Shown here: piece by piece, positions 33,040 through 44,700 of the stretch
How the letters are laid out: each line of letters begins with the position of its first letter
Numbering within the stretch: the first letter of the stretch is position 1
NCBI GenBank assembly: GCA_964036665.1
Contig: OZ038529.1
Coordinates: 2,108,001-2,172,000, forward strand
DNA from: Gordius sp. MW1
Lineage: Eukaryota > Nematomorpha > Gordioida > Gordea > Gordiidae
Direction: 5' to 3'
DNA: 64,000 nucleotides
Made by a program: the position numbers and the translations under genes
Notes under the pieces: model-generated
What the model was told of the DNA's origin: nothing
Databases searched by the model: none
What the model saw: only the letters and a program-made list of their open reading frames with translations

Positions 33040-33334
33040 GTGCCTTCAACACAGGGTTGTCGTTATCAGTTTATTCTTAATTTCGTCTTTTTATTAAAGA
33101 TGTATATAGGGTAATGTTCTAATAATAAAGAACAAGCACCCATTTTATATGTATTGAAATTGGTAAAATAAATATATTTAAAAAATATTGAACAATTTAT
33201 AAGCTATAATTGAACATGTAATACAAAATGTCAATATATAATGTAAAGTAATGATAATGCTCATTCAAAAAGGCTAGAATTTGAGTCACACTTTTTATTG
33301 CTTTTCATTTCACAACTTTAGATAACTTAAAAAA
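33040..33334. other. 3' flank of the phosphatase-like gene
   Basis: AT-rich 3' UTR with AATAAA words at about 33,124 and 33,168. Ends where the palindrome's left arm begins. Confidence 0.55.
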
Positions 33335-34065
33335 TTTCATGAGCTGAGCTATAAATTAAAGGCAAAGTTGGGCTATAAAATTGATATAATTTGCGAATAA
33401 TGTAATTTTTTATAAACATTTTTTCGGGGGGGGGGGGGGGGTTAAAATCTATCGCCTATCATTTATTTATAAGATTAATAAGAATCATTAGATAGGCGCT
33501 CCATCATGACATCATGTGTTTTATAATTTCCACTATAACATAAAATTTAACTTAGTTGGGGGAGGGGGGAGAGGTGATAAATTTTTGAAATTTAAATAAA
33601 AAACATTTAAAAAATTTTTTATATTACGGAGCTGCCACTTTTTGCCTCTCATAACTAAATATATAAGATTTATGGCGACTTGACATTTAACTAGTCAAAA
33701 CTGTAATACTTGTTAGAGGGTTACGAGAATAGCCAAAATTGATACTACTCCCATTGTATTATTTCAAAATTTGTTTTATATAAGATTTAATCTAACTATA
33801 TGCATGTCTCAAACCCTTTATCTCATTGCTAGAATTATAAGTATTCTAAATTTATTGACACAAATCCTATTTATTGTGGTTCAATAGTTTAACAAATTTA
33901 TCTCAACTTAATGTAGACTTAATATAAGTTTATTAAACGCAAGAACTTTAATTAAGTCTTGCTTACAACAAATCATCAAATTTTAAAATTGAATTTATTT
34001 TGATATTAATACACTGCCTGAGAAAAACTCTATTGCATTATAGCAATTTATATTATAACTTCACT

Positions 34066-34232
34066 CATGGGCGTAGCCAGGATTGGAATTAGAGAGGGGC
34101 GGGGGCAATAATAAATTAGGGGCGGGCAAAATGAATGTTTTGTGAATTTTTAGCCATAATTTTAATATATTTCAAAAAAATTGGATTTGGAGGGGGGCAG
34201 CCGCCCCTCCTTGTCCCCTAGCTATGACGTCA
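34066..34232. mobile_element. hAT-type MITE in the left palindrome arm
   Basis: It starts tcatgggcgtagccaggatt and ends cccctagctatgacgtcac. The right arm keeps only its outer part (about 44,720-44,792, ccaatcctggctacgctcatg), so it was present before the arms separated. Confidence 0.75.
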
Positions 34233-34389
34233 CTTCTTGGCGAAAAATATTTTGTATGAGCTGTGAGGTTAATCAATACTATATTTTGAAATAAAGATTA
34301 CACGTCAGTTCATACACATGAATATTAAAGCAATACAATTAACAACTAACTTAACGATTTTGTGTGCACATAATCGTTTATGTCTAATT

Positions 34390-34830
34390 ATCCTATCCTT
34401 TTATAAAGTATTCGGTCCCGTAGTCGTGAAGTTTGTTTTGATGAGTTTCTTCCCTCTTGGTAAGTGCCATGTCTTGATTAATCTTCTCAGTTTTCATAAT
34501 TTTGTGGACTTTCCCTTTCCATGTGACACGAGGTCGTCCTCTTCCTCTCATTTCCCGGCACCTCAATGTTTAGTACTTTTCGATTTACATCCTTCGTCTC
34601 CCTTCTTAGTATATTCCCATGACACCTTAGCCGTTTTCGTTAATCATGTCCGCCATAGGTTGAATACTCATTTTTGTCATGATAAAGTCATTCGTCATAT
34701 GGTCAGGCTTAGTATACCCCAAGCTCACCGTATCATTCTCATCTCCGTGGCTTATAATAGTATTTCTTCCGTGGTGTTTAATGCCCATGTTTCACTTCCA
34801 TAGCGTAATACCGGTCGTACGATGGATTTG
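34390..34830 (-). pseudogene. LINE reverse transcriptase 3' region, relic (left arm copy)
   Basis: Read on the minus strand this is the counterpart of 44,232-44,700, which shows YKSIVRPVLRYGSETWALN, the post-catalytic thumb motif of non-LTR reverse transcriptases, followed by MRMIRWSLG. The 161-codon plus-strand ORF here (34,318-34,803) is its antisense and not a gene. Confidence 0.75.
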
Positions 34831-35089
34831 TAAGCTTTGCTATGACCTATCCAATTCCCATATAGATTATAGAAATTGAGATTTTGAAATGATTTTGAGC
34901 TACAAAATAAAAAATAATATCAAATAACGAAGTTCTTAACTTCCTATATCAAAATTCGCTTTGATTTAGCTCTTTTGCAATTTTAACACCTTATCACAAA
35001 AAATGAAATCACTATATTTAGTTCAGGTAGCAAATAGTTTGAAATACTCGCTCACGTAAGAGATAAAAAAATATAATTATTAAGCCAGG

Positions 35090-36010
35090 CGCGTAGCCAG
35101 GATTTTCTCGAGGGGGGGGGGAATCTGGCAAATTTTTTCTTTAAATTTTATTTGTAATTAAAAATAAAAATTAAACAACCAAAAAGTCGGGCTCGCTGCT
35201 TCCACTTGGCCCATGGGTCGGGCACCGTTCTAAATTGAGATTTTCAATTAGGCCTGGGCGGCCACCAAAATGAGATTTTTTTTTAAAGTTTACTATTTTT
35301 TGTCACCTTCTCTCTATAAAAATTCTAGAATTAGATAAAAATTTTTGAAAATAAGATAAAACTAATTCTTGAAATTTAAAATCGTCATTTTGGGCCCGGC
35401 TGTTCGGACAGCATTAGTGGGAAATTAAAGGGTTTTGGCTGGCCTTGGCATGCAATTTAGTTATCAAACCGTGATGGGTTCTAGCATAAAACTTTAGGCA
35501 AATATGTAAATGAGAAAATTATTAATATTATTTAGAATGAGGAACATTATAATAATCGCTTAGTTATCTACTTCCTGGGGCGCTATGGTGTTTTCATGGG
35601 AAACAAATGTTCAAACAAATTGTTTTTCATAGCCATTTTCACAATCATATTCGGAAATTTTACAATGCATTTTGTCAAAATTAAATCAAAAAATTATATG
35701 TATATATTATGTTTCTAGGTTTTTATAAATGTCTTAAAGTCTTTGATATAACTAAACTATAATATTTTAACCCATTTACTTTAGTTATTTATCAAAAAAC
35801 TTTTCAAATTTGTCGAGCCGCCCCCCCCCTTCCTTATTTATGCCACTGTATTAATTTAAAGAACTTAAAGTTGTCTCTTGTTCTTCTAAAAAATAATATC
35901 AGGAGGATTAAACTTGTGATTATAATAAAACTTTACTCAAATGTATACTAAGATTGTTTAGGATTTAGGGTGGTCCAGTGTACTCCCTTCATCCTCTGGC
36001 TAAGCCCGTG
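35090..36010. other. palindrome arm without genes; MITE fragments
   Basis: Contains MITE-like words gcgtagccaggattttctcg (about 35,091) and cctctggctaagcccgtg (about 35,994), and a C-run at 35,821. Position about 35,353 is the empty counterpart of the Helentron-like insertion in the right arm (see 42,596-43,790). Confidence 0.6.
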
Positions 36011-36488
36011 CTTTAATTAATATTAAGGGAAAAAATAAAATATGTTAAGTATTCTATGATCGATTATTATATTTAATGATGATAAAATACTTTTGTCGTA
36101 TCTCATAAATGCAATTAAATGGTGAAATAAAATGTAGGATTCCGGTTTTTTTAATACAAATCATAAACAAGGGAAATTAATATAAAGTATTTAGGTCTAG
36201 TCTTTAGAAATGCGTGATAATTTATAAATGAGCCAACCAGAAATAAGGAAATTAATATAAATAATGACCACTTTTATGTCCGTTCAGCAGTATGGAAAAC
36301 ATGCACTTTGCCAAAATCAATTAAAATGCCAAGTTACTACAATTTATTTGTCATAGTACAAGCACTATATCATAGTACAGTAATGATGAGGATTAATTGT
36401 CGGGCCACAACTTATAACTAAAAGATAAAGCTGCAGTGGGCAAACTATAATATTTTTTGTAAAATATAAATTTATTTTCAAGTGAACC

Positions 36489-37918
36489 ATGCATAAGTAT
36501 ACGTTAGACTCGCTTACTTGGTTAATAAAGGGTAAAACCTTAATTGCAGGTTTTTATGTACTCCCATCTGAAGAAATTATTCTTGAGATAATAATGCCCT
36601 AGTTGGAATTTTAGGGATTGTAGGCAACATTATCATGGGAATAGTTCTCTTGGATCAAACAAGTTGCTTTTGGGAGTTTTTAAAGATTTACCTGAACCGC
36701 TTAAAACTTCGTACACTTTCATTATTTTGTCGTAAAAAGCTTACCCAAAAACTTTTATTATCTTTAGATGTTAAAATATTAACTTTAAGGAAAAGTTCGA
36801 CCAAAAAATGGAGTTCTACATCGATGCTCTTATTTACGTTGACAGGTGTCAATTTTTTGATTAGTATGTTGACTTGTGTCATGGCTTTATTTCATTGGGG
36901 AGCAAAACTGCACTTGGCTTACTGGAGTTCTTTAAAATTCTCAAATTATTTGAGCTATTATTATTATCCATCTATCAAGATTATGCCAAAATTTTCTTTC
37001 GGTTTTATCTTTGTCATGACGGTTGAAAGATATGTAGCCTTAAAGGTGTCTCACAAGTACACGAAACTATTCTCACTAAAGCGCACTAAAATAAGCATAG
37101 CATGGGTAATTGTTATAGCTACCCTAACATTGATACCCACATATCTGTGGTATAAGACAAATCGGTACGACGTTCTTATAAACAGAGATTTAAAGGCTTA
37201 CCACCAATTTCCTACCAATATCAAAAATGCTTGTCTTTTAGATAATAAGCTACCGTGGAAAGGCAAGCTCCTGAATTCTTCTAATCTGACGCTTATCTTA
37301 CGTAATGATAAACAGTTGAAATCATACCTTAACGGAACAAAATTTAGGATCTTAAATTTTGTTAACGATGACAACGGCCACGTTACTAGACTTATAATTC
37401 ATCAAAACGATGAAATTGTAGAGGGTTACTTGAGCATAAATAATTTTGCGGTTACCGACCATATAGTATTCTTTTATTATGAGATAGTCCGGGAGACGAT
37501 AATAAGTAACATACCTTTGATTGTGCTTGTCGTGTTAAATGGTTTCATCATAGTGGCTCACAAAAAATACTTAGAGAAGAAGATTAAAAAGCGATGCATG
37601 CCCGAGATATCAACCACTCATGACACAAGCATAGGTGGTGTTAAAAGAGCAAAAATTGCTTCTAAATCAAAAGAAAGCTATATAACCTTTCGTCAAATTA
37701 TACTGACATCCTATCTAATCCTATTTACCATTCCACAAGCATTCGCGAGTATGTTATACAACATTTTCCAGTGTAGGACTCGGGAAAATAATATATGCTG
37801 GTACAGAACAGTGATGGCCACAACTCATAGTCTTGAAATAGCTGGTTGTTGTTTGATCTTTTATCTTTTTGTTCTTACCGATCCCGTATTCAGACGACAA
37901 ATTAAAGCTTTGTTCTAA
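36489..37918 (+). pseudogene. rhodopsin-class GPCR, copy A, one-base frameshift
   Basis: From ATG 36,489 the frame runs MHKYTLDSLTWLIKGKTLIA... to IIMP, then hits TAG at 36,600 because a C is missing from a run that has four Cs in copy C. From 36,603 on, the other frame is open to 37,918. The product would have about 476 residues. Features: TM1 with GILGIVGNIIMGIV; TM2 at about 36,825; TM3 ending in VERYVAL (DRY box variant); TM4 ISIAWVIVIATLTLIPTYLW; a long second extracellular loop with one Cys; TM5 NIPLIVLVVLNGFIIVAHKK; TM6 FRQIILTSYLILFTIPQAF; TM7 and a helix-8-like DPVFRRQIKALF. The NPxxY box is degenerate (CCLIFYLF). The first intracellular loop is unusually long. The ligand is unknown. 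The single base could also be a sequencing error, in which case the gene is intact. Confidence 0.75.
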
Positions 37919-38472
37919 AGAAAATCATTTATTTCTTACACATATTAAATGCTCATTTCATACTCATCTAAATACTGTTTTGAATTCACACTCAACTAGC
38001 AAAAGTTATAATTTAATTGTATCAATTATGTCAAGATATTATACACATATACGATTTGTTGCTAAAATCACAGTTACATCTGAAAGTTTACCGTCTTCTT
38101 AATCTAAAATAAAACTAAACTTTTGAAAAGACAAATTTGTTTAAATTTTCCTGCCTGCCCCGGTCGGATATATAAATTAAACCCTTCTAAGTGTCCATCC
38201 GGTTATGCCCAAATCATTAGAGTTCCCCGAATGGCTCGGCCCGACATTATAATTATTCAAAATTATCGCAGTAATTTTGTTATTTTCCATAAATTCTAAA
38301 CTTAATTTTCGATTTTTTTTTGAAATCACGATCAATATTATACGATCTAATAGAAAAGTGACAAAATAATACACTATATAAAAAATTCTCATTGAGTCCA
38401 AATTGCCTAAATTTTAAGATGCCCATCTGAGCTGGCCCAAAAAAACTATTAACGACAGTTGCCGCTCTGCCA

Positions 38473-39499
38473 ATCAAAGATTTTGAGTGTTGAAATGGGA
38501 GGAGCTTATAAATTGTATAGATCTTAAAGGCTGAAAATTTAACGGGCTAGTAAAATACATTTTCAGTTATTTCAAAATCGGTTTCGAGACACGACCCTAC
38601 CTAAAAAAATTTTTAATTCAAATCCGAAATTGACTGAATTAATTATAAAATCTTAAGTCTCACTCAAATAAAAAATTTAGAACTATATTATACGAATGTA
38701 AAATGCATGGTAAAGTCCTGTAAAAAGAATAGCACTTAAGTTCGGATTAATGCTGGTCTATAACCATCTCACTTTAAAGAACCCCATTATATAGGGTGAA
38801 ATATAATAAGATGACAGTTTGATGTATTGTATTTGTAGTATTATTAACTACTCTGAATTACGCTGAAGCTTTTATTATGCAAATATGATAGACTTAAAAC
38901 ATATGATAACAATCACGTGTATTGTACACTAGGAACAATGAACTTAAACGTATATAAATACAATGTATTAATATATTATATTACATGTATAAGGCTTTCA
39001 TTAATATCTAGCGCGTTGCCTAATTAATCCTAAACATATAATTGTGTTTTGTCATTTTATTATAAGTCTGATTTATTTCCTTTTATTCCTTATACCCTTA
39101 AAAGCAGTTTTACAGGTGTTAGTATTATTAAGTGATTTGGAAATTATAAAATACATATTCATTAATATAATAACGGTGCGTGAGTGCTTAATATTTAATA
39201 TGCACAATTTTAATGAAATATGCAATACAATTTGAAATTGAATATTAAAACTCGTTTTCTTATTTCATAATTATTTCTTTTATCATAATTTATAATGTTG
39301 CACTTAATCTAATAAGTTTACTTTCAATTTATAAAATGCCTTTTTAATAGAATTAATTATGTGTAAGATTAAGCTTATATTTTTTAACTATCGCCATTAC
39401 ATAAATCTAAACTAGCATTGCAAATGAAAAATAAAATTACCTAAAACCATCCATCTGATCATGAATTGGAATTCGAGCATAAACTAAAGTAAGCCTGGC
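38473..39499. other. central spacer of the large palindrome
   Basis: About 1 kb without a counterpart on the other side. AT-rich, no gene or element recognised; a 63-codon ORF at 39,044-39,235 has no features. Confidence 0.6.
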
Positions 39500-40067
39500 A
39501 AAGCGGCAACTGTCGTTAATAGTTTTTTTTAACCGGCTCATATGGACATCTTAAAATTCGGGCAATTTGGAATCAATGAGAATTTTTTATATAGTGTATT
39601 ATATTGTCACTTTACTATTCGTGTAATATTGATCGTGATTTCAAAAAAAAATCGAAAATTAAGTTTAGTTTATGGAAAATAACCAAATTACTGCGAAATT
39701 TTGAAAAAATATAATTTCGGGCCGACACATTCTGGGAACTCTAATGTTGGTAAGACCGGGTGGACACTTAGAAGGGTTTGGGCGAGTTCGGGGGGGGGCA
39801 TAATTCATATAGCCGACCGGGTCGGGTTCAGGGAGGAAAATTTAAACAAATCTGTCTTTTCAAAAGTTTAGTATTATTTTAAATTAAGAAGACGCTAAAT
39901 TTTTCGATATAATAGTGACTTTAACAACGAATCGTATATGTATATAAAACACTTAAATAATGGGTATAATTAAATTATAACTTTTGTTTATTGATTGTGG
40001 TGTCAAAACATTATTTAGATGAGTATGAAATGAGCATTTAATATGTGTAAGAAACAAAAGATTTTCT

Positions 40068-41432
40068 TTAGAACAAAGCTTTAATTTGTCGTCTGAATAC
40101 GGGATCGGTAAGAACAAAAAGATAAAAGATCAAACAACAAACAGCTATTTCAAGGCTATGAGTTGTGGCCATCATTATTCTGGAAGAGCATATATTATTT
40201 TCCCGAGTCCTACATTGGAAAATGTTGTATAACATACTCGCGAATGCTTGTGGAATGGTAAATAGGATTAGATAGGATGTCAGTATAATTTGACGAAAGG
40301 TAATAAAGCTTTCTTTTTATTTAGAAGCAATTTTTGCTCTTTTAACACCACCTATGCTTGTTTCATGCGTAGTTGATATCTCAGGCATGCATCGCCTTTT
40401 AATCTTCTTCTCTAAGTGTTTTTTGTAAGCCACTATGATGAAACCATTTAATACGACAGGCAAAATCAAAGGTGTGTTCCTTATTATCGTCTCCCGGACT
40501 ATCTCATAATAAAAGAATACTATATGGTTGGTAACCGCAAAATTATTTATGCTCAAGTAACCCTCTACAATTTCATCGTTTTGATGAATTATAAGTCTAA
40601 TAACGTGGCCGTTGTCATCGTTAACAAAATGTAAGATCCTAAATTATGTTCCGTTGAGGTATAATTTCAACTGTTTAAAGAATTCAGGAGCTTGCCTTTC
40701 CACGGTAGCTTATTATCTAAAAGACAAGCATTTCTGATATTGGTACGAAATTGGTGGTAAGCCTTTAAATCTCTGTTTATAAGAACGTCGTACCGGTTTG
40801 TCTTATACCAGAGATATATGGGAATCAATGTTAGGGTAGCTATAACAATTACCCATGCTATGCTTATTTTAGTGCGCTTTAGTGAGAATAGCTTCGTGTA
40901 CTTGTGGGGCACCTTTAAGGCTACATATCTTTCAACCGTCATGACAAAGATAAAACCGAAAGAAAGTTTTGACAAAATCCTGATAGATGGATAATAATAA
41001 TAGCTCAAATAATTTGAGAATTTTAAAGAAGTCCATTAGGCCAAGTGCAGTTTTGTTCCCCAATGAAACAAAGCCATGACACATTAAATAAGAGCGTCGA
41101 TGTTGAACTCCATTTTTTGGTCGAACTTTTTCTTAAAGTTAACATTTTAACATCTAAGGATGATATAAGTTTTTGGGTAAGGTGCTTTTTGCGACAAAGT
41201 AAAGAGAGTATGCGAAGTTTTATGCGCTTCAGGTAAATCTTTAAAAACTCCCAAAGGCAACTTGTTTGATCCAAGAGAACTACTCTTATGATAATGTTGC
41301 CTACAATCCCTAAAATTCCAACTAGGGACATTATTATCCCAAGAATAATTTCTTCAGATTGACATCAAAACCTGCAATTAAGGTTTTACCTTTTATTAAC
41401 CAAGTGCGCGAGTCTAACGTATAGTTATGCAT
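40068..41432 (-). pseudogene. rhodopsin-class GPCR, copy B, multiple disruptions
   Basis: Minus-strand counterpart of copy A. ATG at 41,432 (MHNYTLDSRTW-type start). TM1 is open in the piece at 41,023-41,331 (VGILGIVGNIIIRVV), which continues through the long first loop and shifts frame before TM3. TM3-TM4 are open at 40,667-41,008, and a region around TM5 at 40,317-40,556. Deletions around 40,670 (loop) and 40,310 interrupt it, and TM7 is in another frame. It is a pseudogene. Confidence 0.85.
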
Positions 41433-42675
41433 GGTTCATTTTAAAATTACTTTATATTTTACGAAAAATATTATAGTTTGCCCACTACAACTTTATCGCT
41501 TAGTTATAAGTTGTGGCCCGACAATTAAGCCTCACCATTACTATCCTATGATATAGTGCTTGTACTATGACAAATAAATTGTAGTAACATGGTATTTTAA
41601 TTGATTTTGGCAAATTGCATGTTGTCCAAACTGCTGAACGGACATAAAAGTGGTCATTAATTATAATAATTTCCTTGTTTCTGGTCAGCTCATTAATAAT
41701 TTATTACGCATTCTTAAAGCCTAGACCTAACATTTTAATTTACCATGTTTCCTGATTTGTATTTAAAAATAACCGATACCCTACATTTTATTTCACCATT
41801 TAATTGCATTTATGAGGCATACGACAAAAGTATTTTATCATCATTAAATATAATAATCGTTCATAGAATACTTAACATATTTATTTTTTCCCTTAATATT
41901 AATTAAAGCACGAGCTTAGCCAGGAGGAGGAGGAGAGTACGCTGGACCACCCTAAATCCTAAACAATCTTAATATACATTTGAGTAAAGTTTTATTATAA
42001 TCACAAGTTTAATCCTCCTTATATTATTTTTTAGAAGAACAAGACAAAACTTTAAGTTCTTTAATGTGCTTAATACAATGGCATAAATAGGGGGGGGGAA
42101 TTCCCCCGCCCCCCCCCCCCACTCGGCAAAAATTTGAAAAGTTTTTTGATAAATAACTAAATTAAATGGGGTAAAATATAATAGTTTAGTTATATCAAAC
42201 ACTTTAAGACATTTATAAAAACCTAGAAACATAATACATATATTTAATTTTTTTAATTTAAGTCTACAAAATGCATTGTAATTTCCAAATATGCTTGTGA
42301 AAATTGTTATTTAAAAAAACTTGTTTGAACATTTGTTTCCCATGAAAACACCATCCCGCCCCAGGAAGTAGATAACTAAGCGATTATTATAATGTTCCTC
42401 ATTCTGTATACTATTAATATTTTTGTCATTTATCATATTTGTCTAAAGTTTTCTGCTAGAATCCATCACGGTTTGATAACTAAATTGCATGCCAAGGCCA
42501 GCCAAAACCCTTTAATTGCCCAATTCACTAATGCTGTCTGAACAGCCAGGCCCAAAATGACGATTTTAAATTCCAAGAATTAATTTTGTCTTATTAATTG
42601 CTATGCAATTTATGGGCTCGCTTTTAATTTTGTTTACCGATGTCTTGCTTTGTTTACCGATGTCTGTCTTGTCAC

Positions 42676-43122
42676 CAGGGGTTTGAACCCGCCCAAAATA
42701 AAATCGGGTTCGTGTTCGGGTTCGTGTCCGGTTTAAGGAATTGGGTTCGGGTTCGTGTTTGGTTTAAGGAATTGGGTTCGGGTTCGGGTACAGGTTCGGG
42801 TTCAAGAAATTGTATTATATCAATTATATAATACTTACAAATAATTCTTGAGATAATTAGTATCGATTAATGAATGAAAAATGCCGGAAACATAAAAATA
42901 TTGAAATTACAATCGTATGGTTCTCGTTACATTGTCATGGTAGAGAAAACTGAGATATTTAATTCACAATATATTTTTGAATTAAAAACCCGAACCCTTT
43001 TTTGTATTTATCGGGTTCGGGTTTTCAGGGTATTTTTAAAAATGGGTTCGGGTTTTGGTTCAGGTTCTGTAAAACATAGGGTTTTACCCGCTTCGGGTTC
43101 ACGGGTTCGGGACAAACCCCTG
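42676..43122. mobile_element. hAT-type element, CAGGGGTTTG ends, perfect 8-bp duplication
   Basis: Shorter relative of 18,606-19,404. Ends CAGGGGTTTG and CAAACCCCTG, flanked by CTTGTCAC at 42,668-42,675 and 43,123-43,130. The gggttcgggttc runs lie next to each end. ORFs across it are repeat translations. Confidence 0.93.
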
Positions 43123-43316
43123 CTTGTCACGCTTTTGTTTACTTTTTATTAATTGCTATGCAAACCAGTATAGATAAGGAGGGGAATTGCTCTACGTGAT
43201 TGCATAAGAGGTGCCGCACCCCTCATCTCTATCTCCCTCGCTGTCTTCGAATAATACACACCCCACATCATCTCTCTCTCTCGTTAATTTTAATTGTTTT
43301 TAATTAAAACGAGATA

Positions 43317-43383
43317 CGTGCGGGAATCGAACCTAGTATCTATTGAACCTAAGTCAGACGTTTCATCCACTGAGCTATGAGAC
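43317..43383 (-). tRNA. degenerate tRNA-like sequence
   Basis: On the minus strand: GGTCTCATAGCTCAGTGGAT, then CTGACTTAGGTT and GGTTCGATTCCCGC. The A box, anticodon-loop-like CTTAGGT and B box are in the right order. The D stem, anticodon stem and T stem have mismatches, so this is a decayed tRNA or tRNA-derived sequence rather than a working gene. Confidence 0.45.
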
Positions 43384-44231
43384 CTGAAAATATTTTTGGG
43401 ATAATATCACTTATATATTATAGCTATAACATTTATTTTTTTTAATATTTTAGGAACTATTTGAAATAAATTCATTACTATGCAATTTATGGGCTCGTTT
43501 TTGTTGGCCGTTCGATAATGTCTGATGCTATCAAGTTATACTCACCAGCTTCCTGACGTGGAGGTTCGTGTTCAATACCCGGAGAAGCCAAACTTTTTAA
43601 TTAAATAGAAAAATTCCTTCCCACCTTTCTCGCCCATATTTTTTAATTAGATGTAAAATTTGTATAAATATATTGCACATAATGCCCATAAATTGCATAA
43701 CAAATATGCTTCGTTTATGCGGAGTAGAGATGAGTCGTCCCCCCTTCCCTTCCACCCTCACCCTTCGCACGAGGGCCGAAGGCCCGAGTTTTCAAAATGT
43801 TTTGAACTAATTCTAGAATTTTTATAAAGAGAAAGGTGACAAAAAATAGTAAACTATATAAAAAATCTCATTATGGTGCCCGCCCAGGTCTACTTGATCT
43901 CGATTTAGAACGGTGCCCGACCCATGGGCCAAGTGGGCCCAGCAGCGAGCCCGACCTTTTTGGTTGTTTAATTTTTATTTTTAATTACAAATAAAATACG
44001 CGCCTGGCTTAGTAATTATATTTTTTTTATCTCTTACGTGAGCGAATATTTCAAACTATTTGCTACCATAACTAAATATAGTGATTTCATTTTTTGTGAT
44101 AAGGTGTTGAAATTGCAAAAGAGCTAAATAAAGCCAATTTTGATACAGGAAGTTAAGTTCGTTATCTATTATTTTCCATTTTGTAGCTCAAATTATTTCA
44201 AAATTTTAATTTCTATAATCTAATATATGGG

Positions 44232-44700
44232 AATTGGATGGTGAGAGCAAAGCTTACAAATCCATCGTAAGACCGGTGTTACGCTATGGAAGTGAAACAT
44301 GGGCATTAAACACCACGGAAGAAATACTATTATAAGCCACGGAGATGAGAATGATACGGTGGAGCTTGGGGTTACTAAGCCTGACCATATGACGAATAAT
44401 TTTATCATGGCAAAAATGAGTATTCAGCCTATGGCGGACATTATTAACGAAAACGGCTAAGGTGTCATTTGCATATACTAAGAAGGGAGACGAAGGATGT
44501 AAATCGAAAAGTACTAAACATTGAGGTACCGGGAAATGAGAGGAAGAGGACGACCTCGTGTCACATGGAAAGGGAAAGTCCATAAAATTATAAAAACTAA
44601 GAATATTAATCATGGCACTTACCAAGAGGGAAGAAACTCATCAAAACAACTCCACGACTATGGGATCAAATGCTTTATAAAGAAGTAGGATAGGATAATT
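44232..44700 (+). pseudogene. LINE reverse transcriptase 3' region, relic (right arm copy)
   Basis: From about 44,247 one frame reads SKAYKSIVRPVLRYGSETWA then LNTTEEILL, a stop, and ATEMRMIRWSLG. RYGSETW followed by an R-W-x-G block is characteristic of the region after the catalytic core in non-LTR retrotransposon reverse transcriptases. Further frameshifts follow; a block of basic residues (GNERKRTTS in one frame) near 44,530 fits the RGRP-type motif. No fingers-palm domain or endonuclease is present. Confidence 0.8.

Larger units (their letters stand above)
33335..38472 (+). repeat. left arm of a large imperfect palindrome
   Basis: This 5.1 kb arm matches the reverse complement of 39,500-45,540. 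Shared landmarks in order are tttcatgagctgagctataa (33,339 and 45,520), a LINE relic (34.4 and 44.4 kb), a poly-C/G-flanked ggcataaat block (35.8 and 42.1 kb), a GPCR copy (36.5-37.9 and 40.1-41.4 kb), aatgagaattttttatatag (38.38 and 39.58 kb) and ggcaactgtcgttaatag at the inner edge. Insertions, mainly in the right arm, and many point differences show the duplication is not recent. Confidence 0.88.
42596..43790 (+). mobile_element. Helentron-like element with an empty-site counterpart
   Basis: It starts AATTGCTATGCAATTTATGG and ends in GGGCCGAAGGCCCGAGTT. The left palindrome arm preserves the empty site: there, on the minus strand, ttatcttattttcaaaaatt is uninterrupted (about 35,345-35,365), while here tcttatt and ttcaaaa lie on either side of the element. 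No target duplication is made and insertion is between two Ts, as described for Helentrons. A hAT element (42,676-43,122) and a tRNA-like segment (43,317-43,383) lie inside. No transposase is seen. Confidence 0.8.

Noticed and set aside
34318..34803. 161-codon plus-strand ORF
   Set aside because: It is the antisense of a LINE reverse transcriptase relic; the opposite strand, best read in the right-arm copy at 44,232-44,700, shows RYGSETW and RMIRW motifs.
43317..43383. Functional tRNA gene
   Set aside because: Box order is right, but D, anticodon and T stems all contain mismatches; kept only as a degenerate tRNA-like feature.
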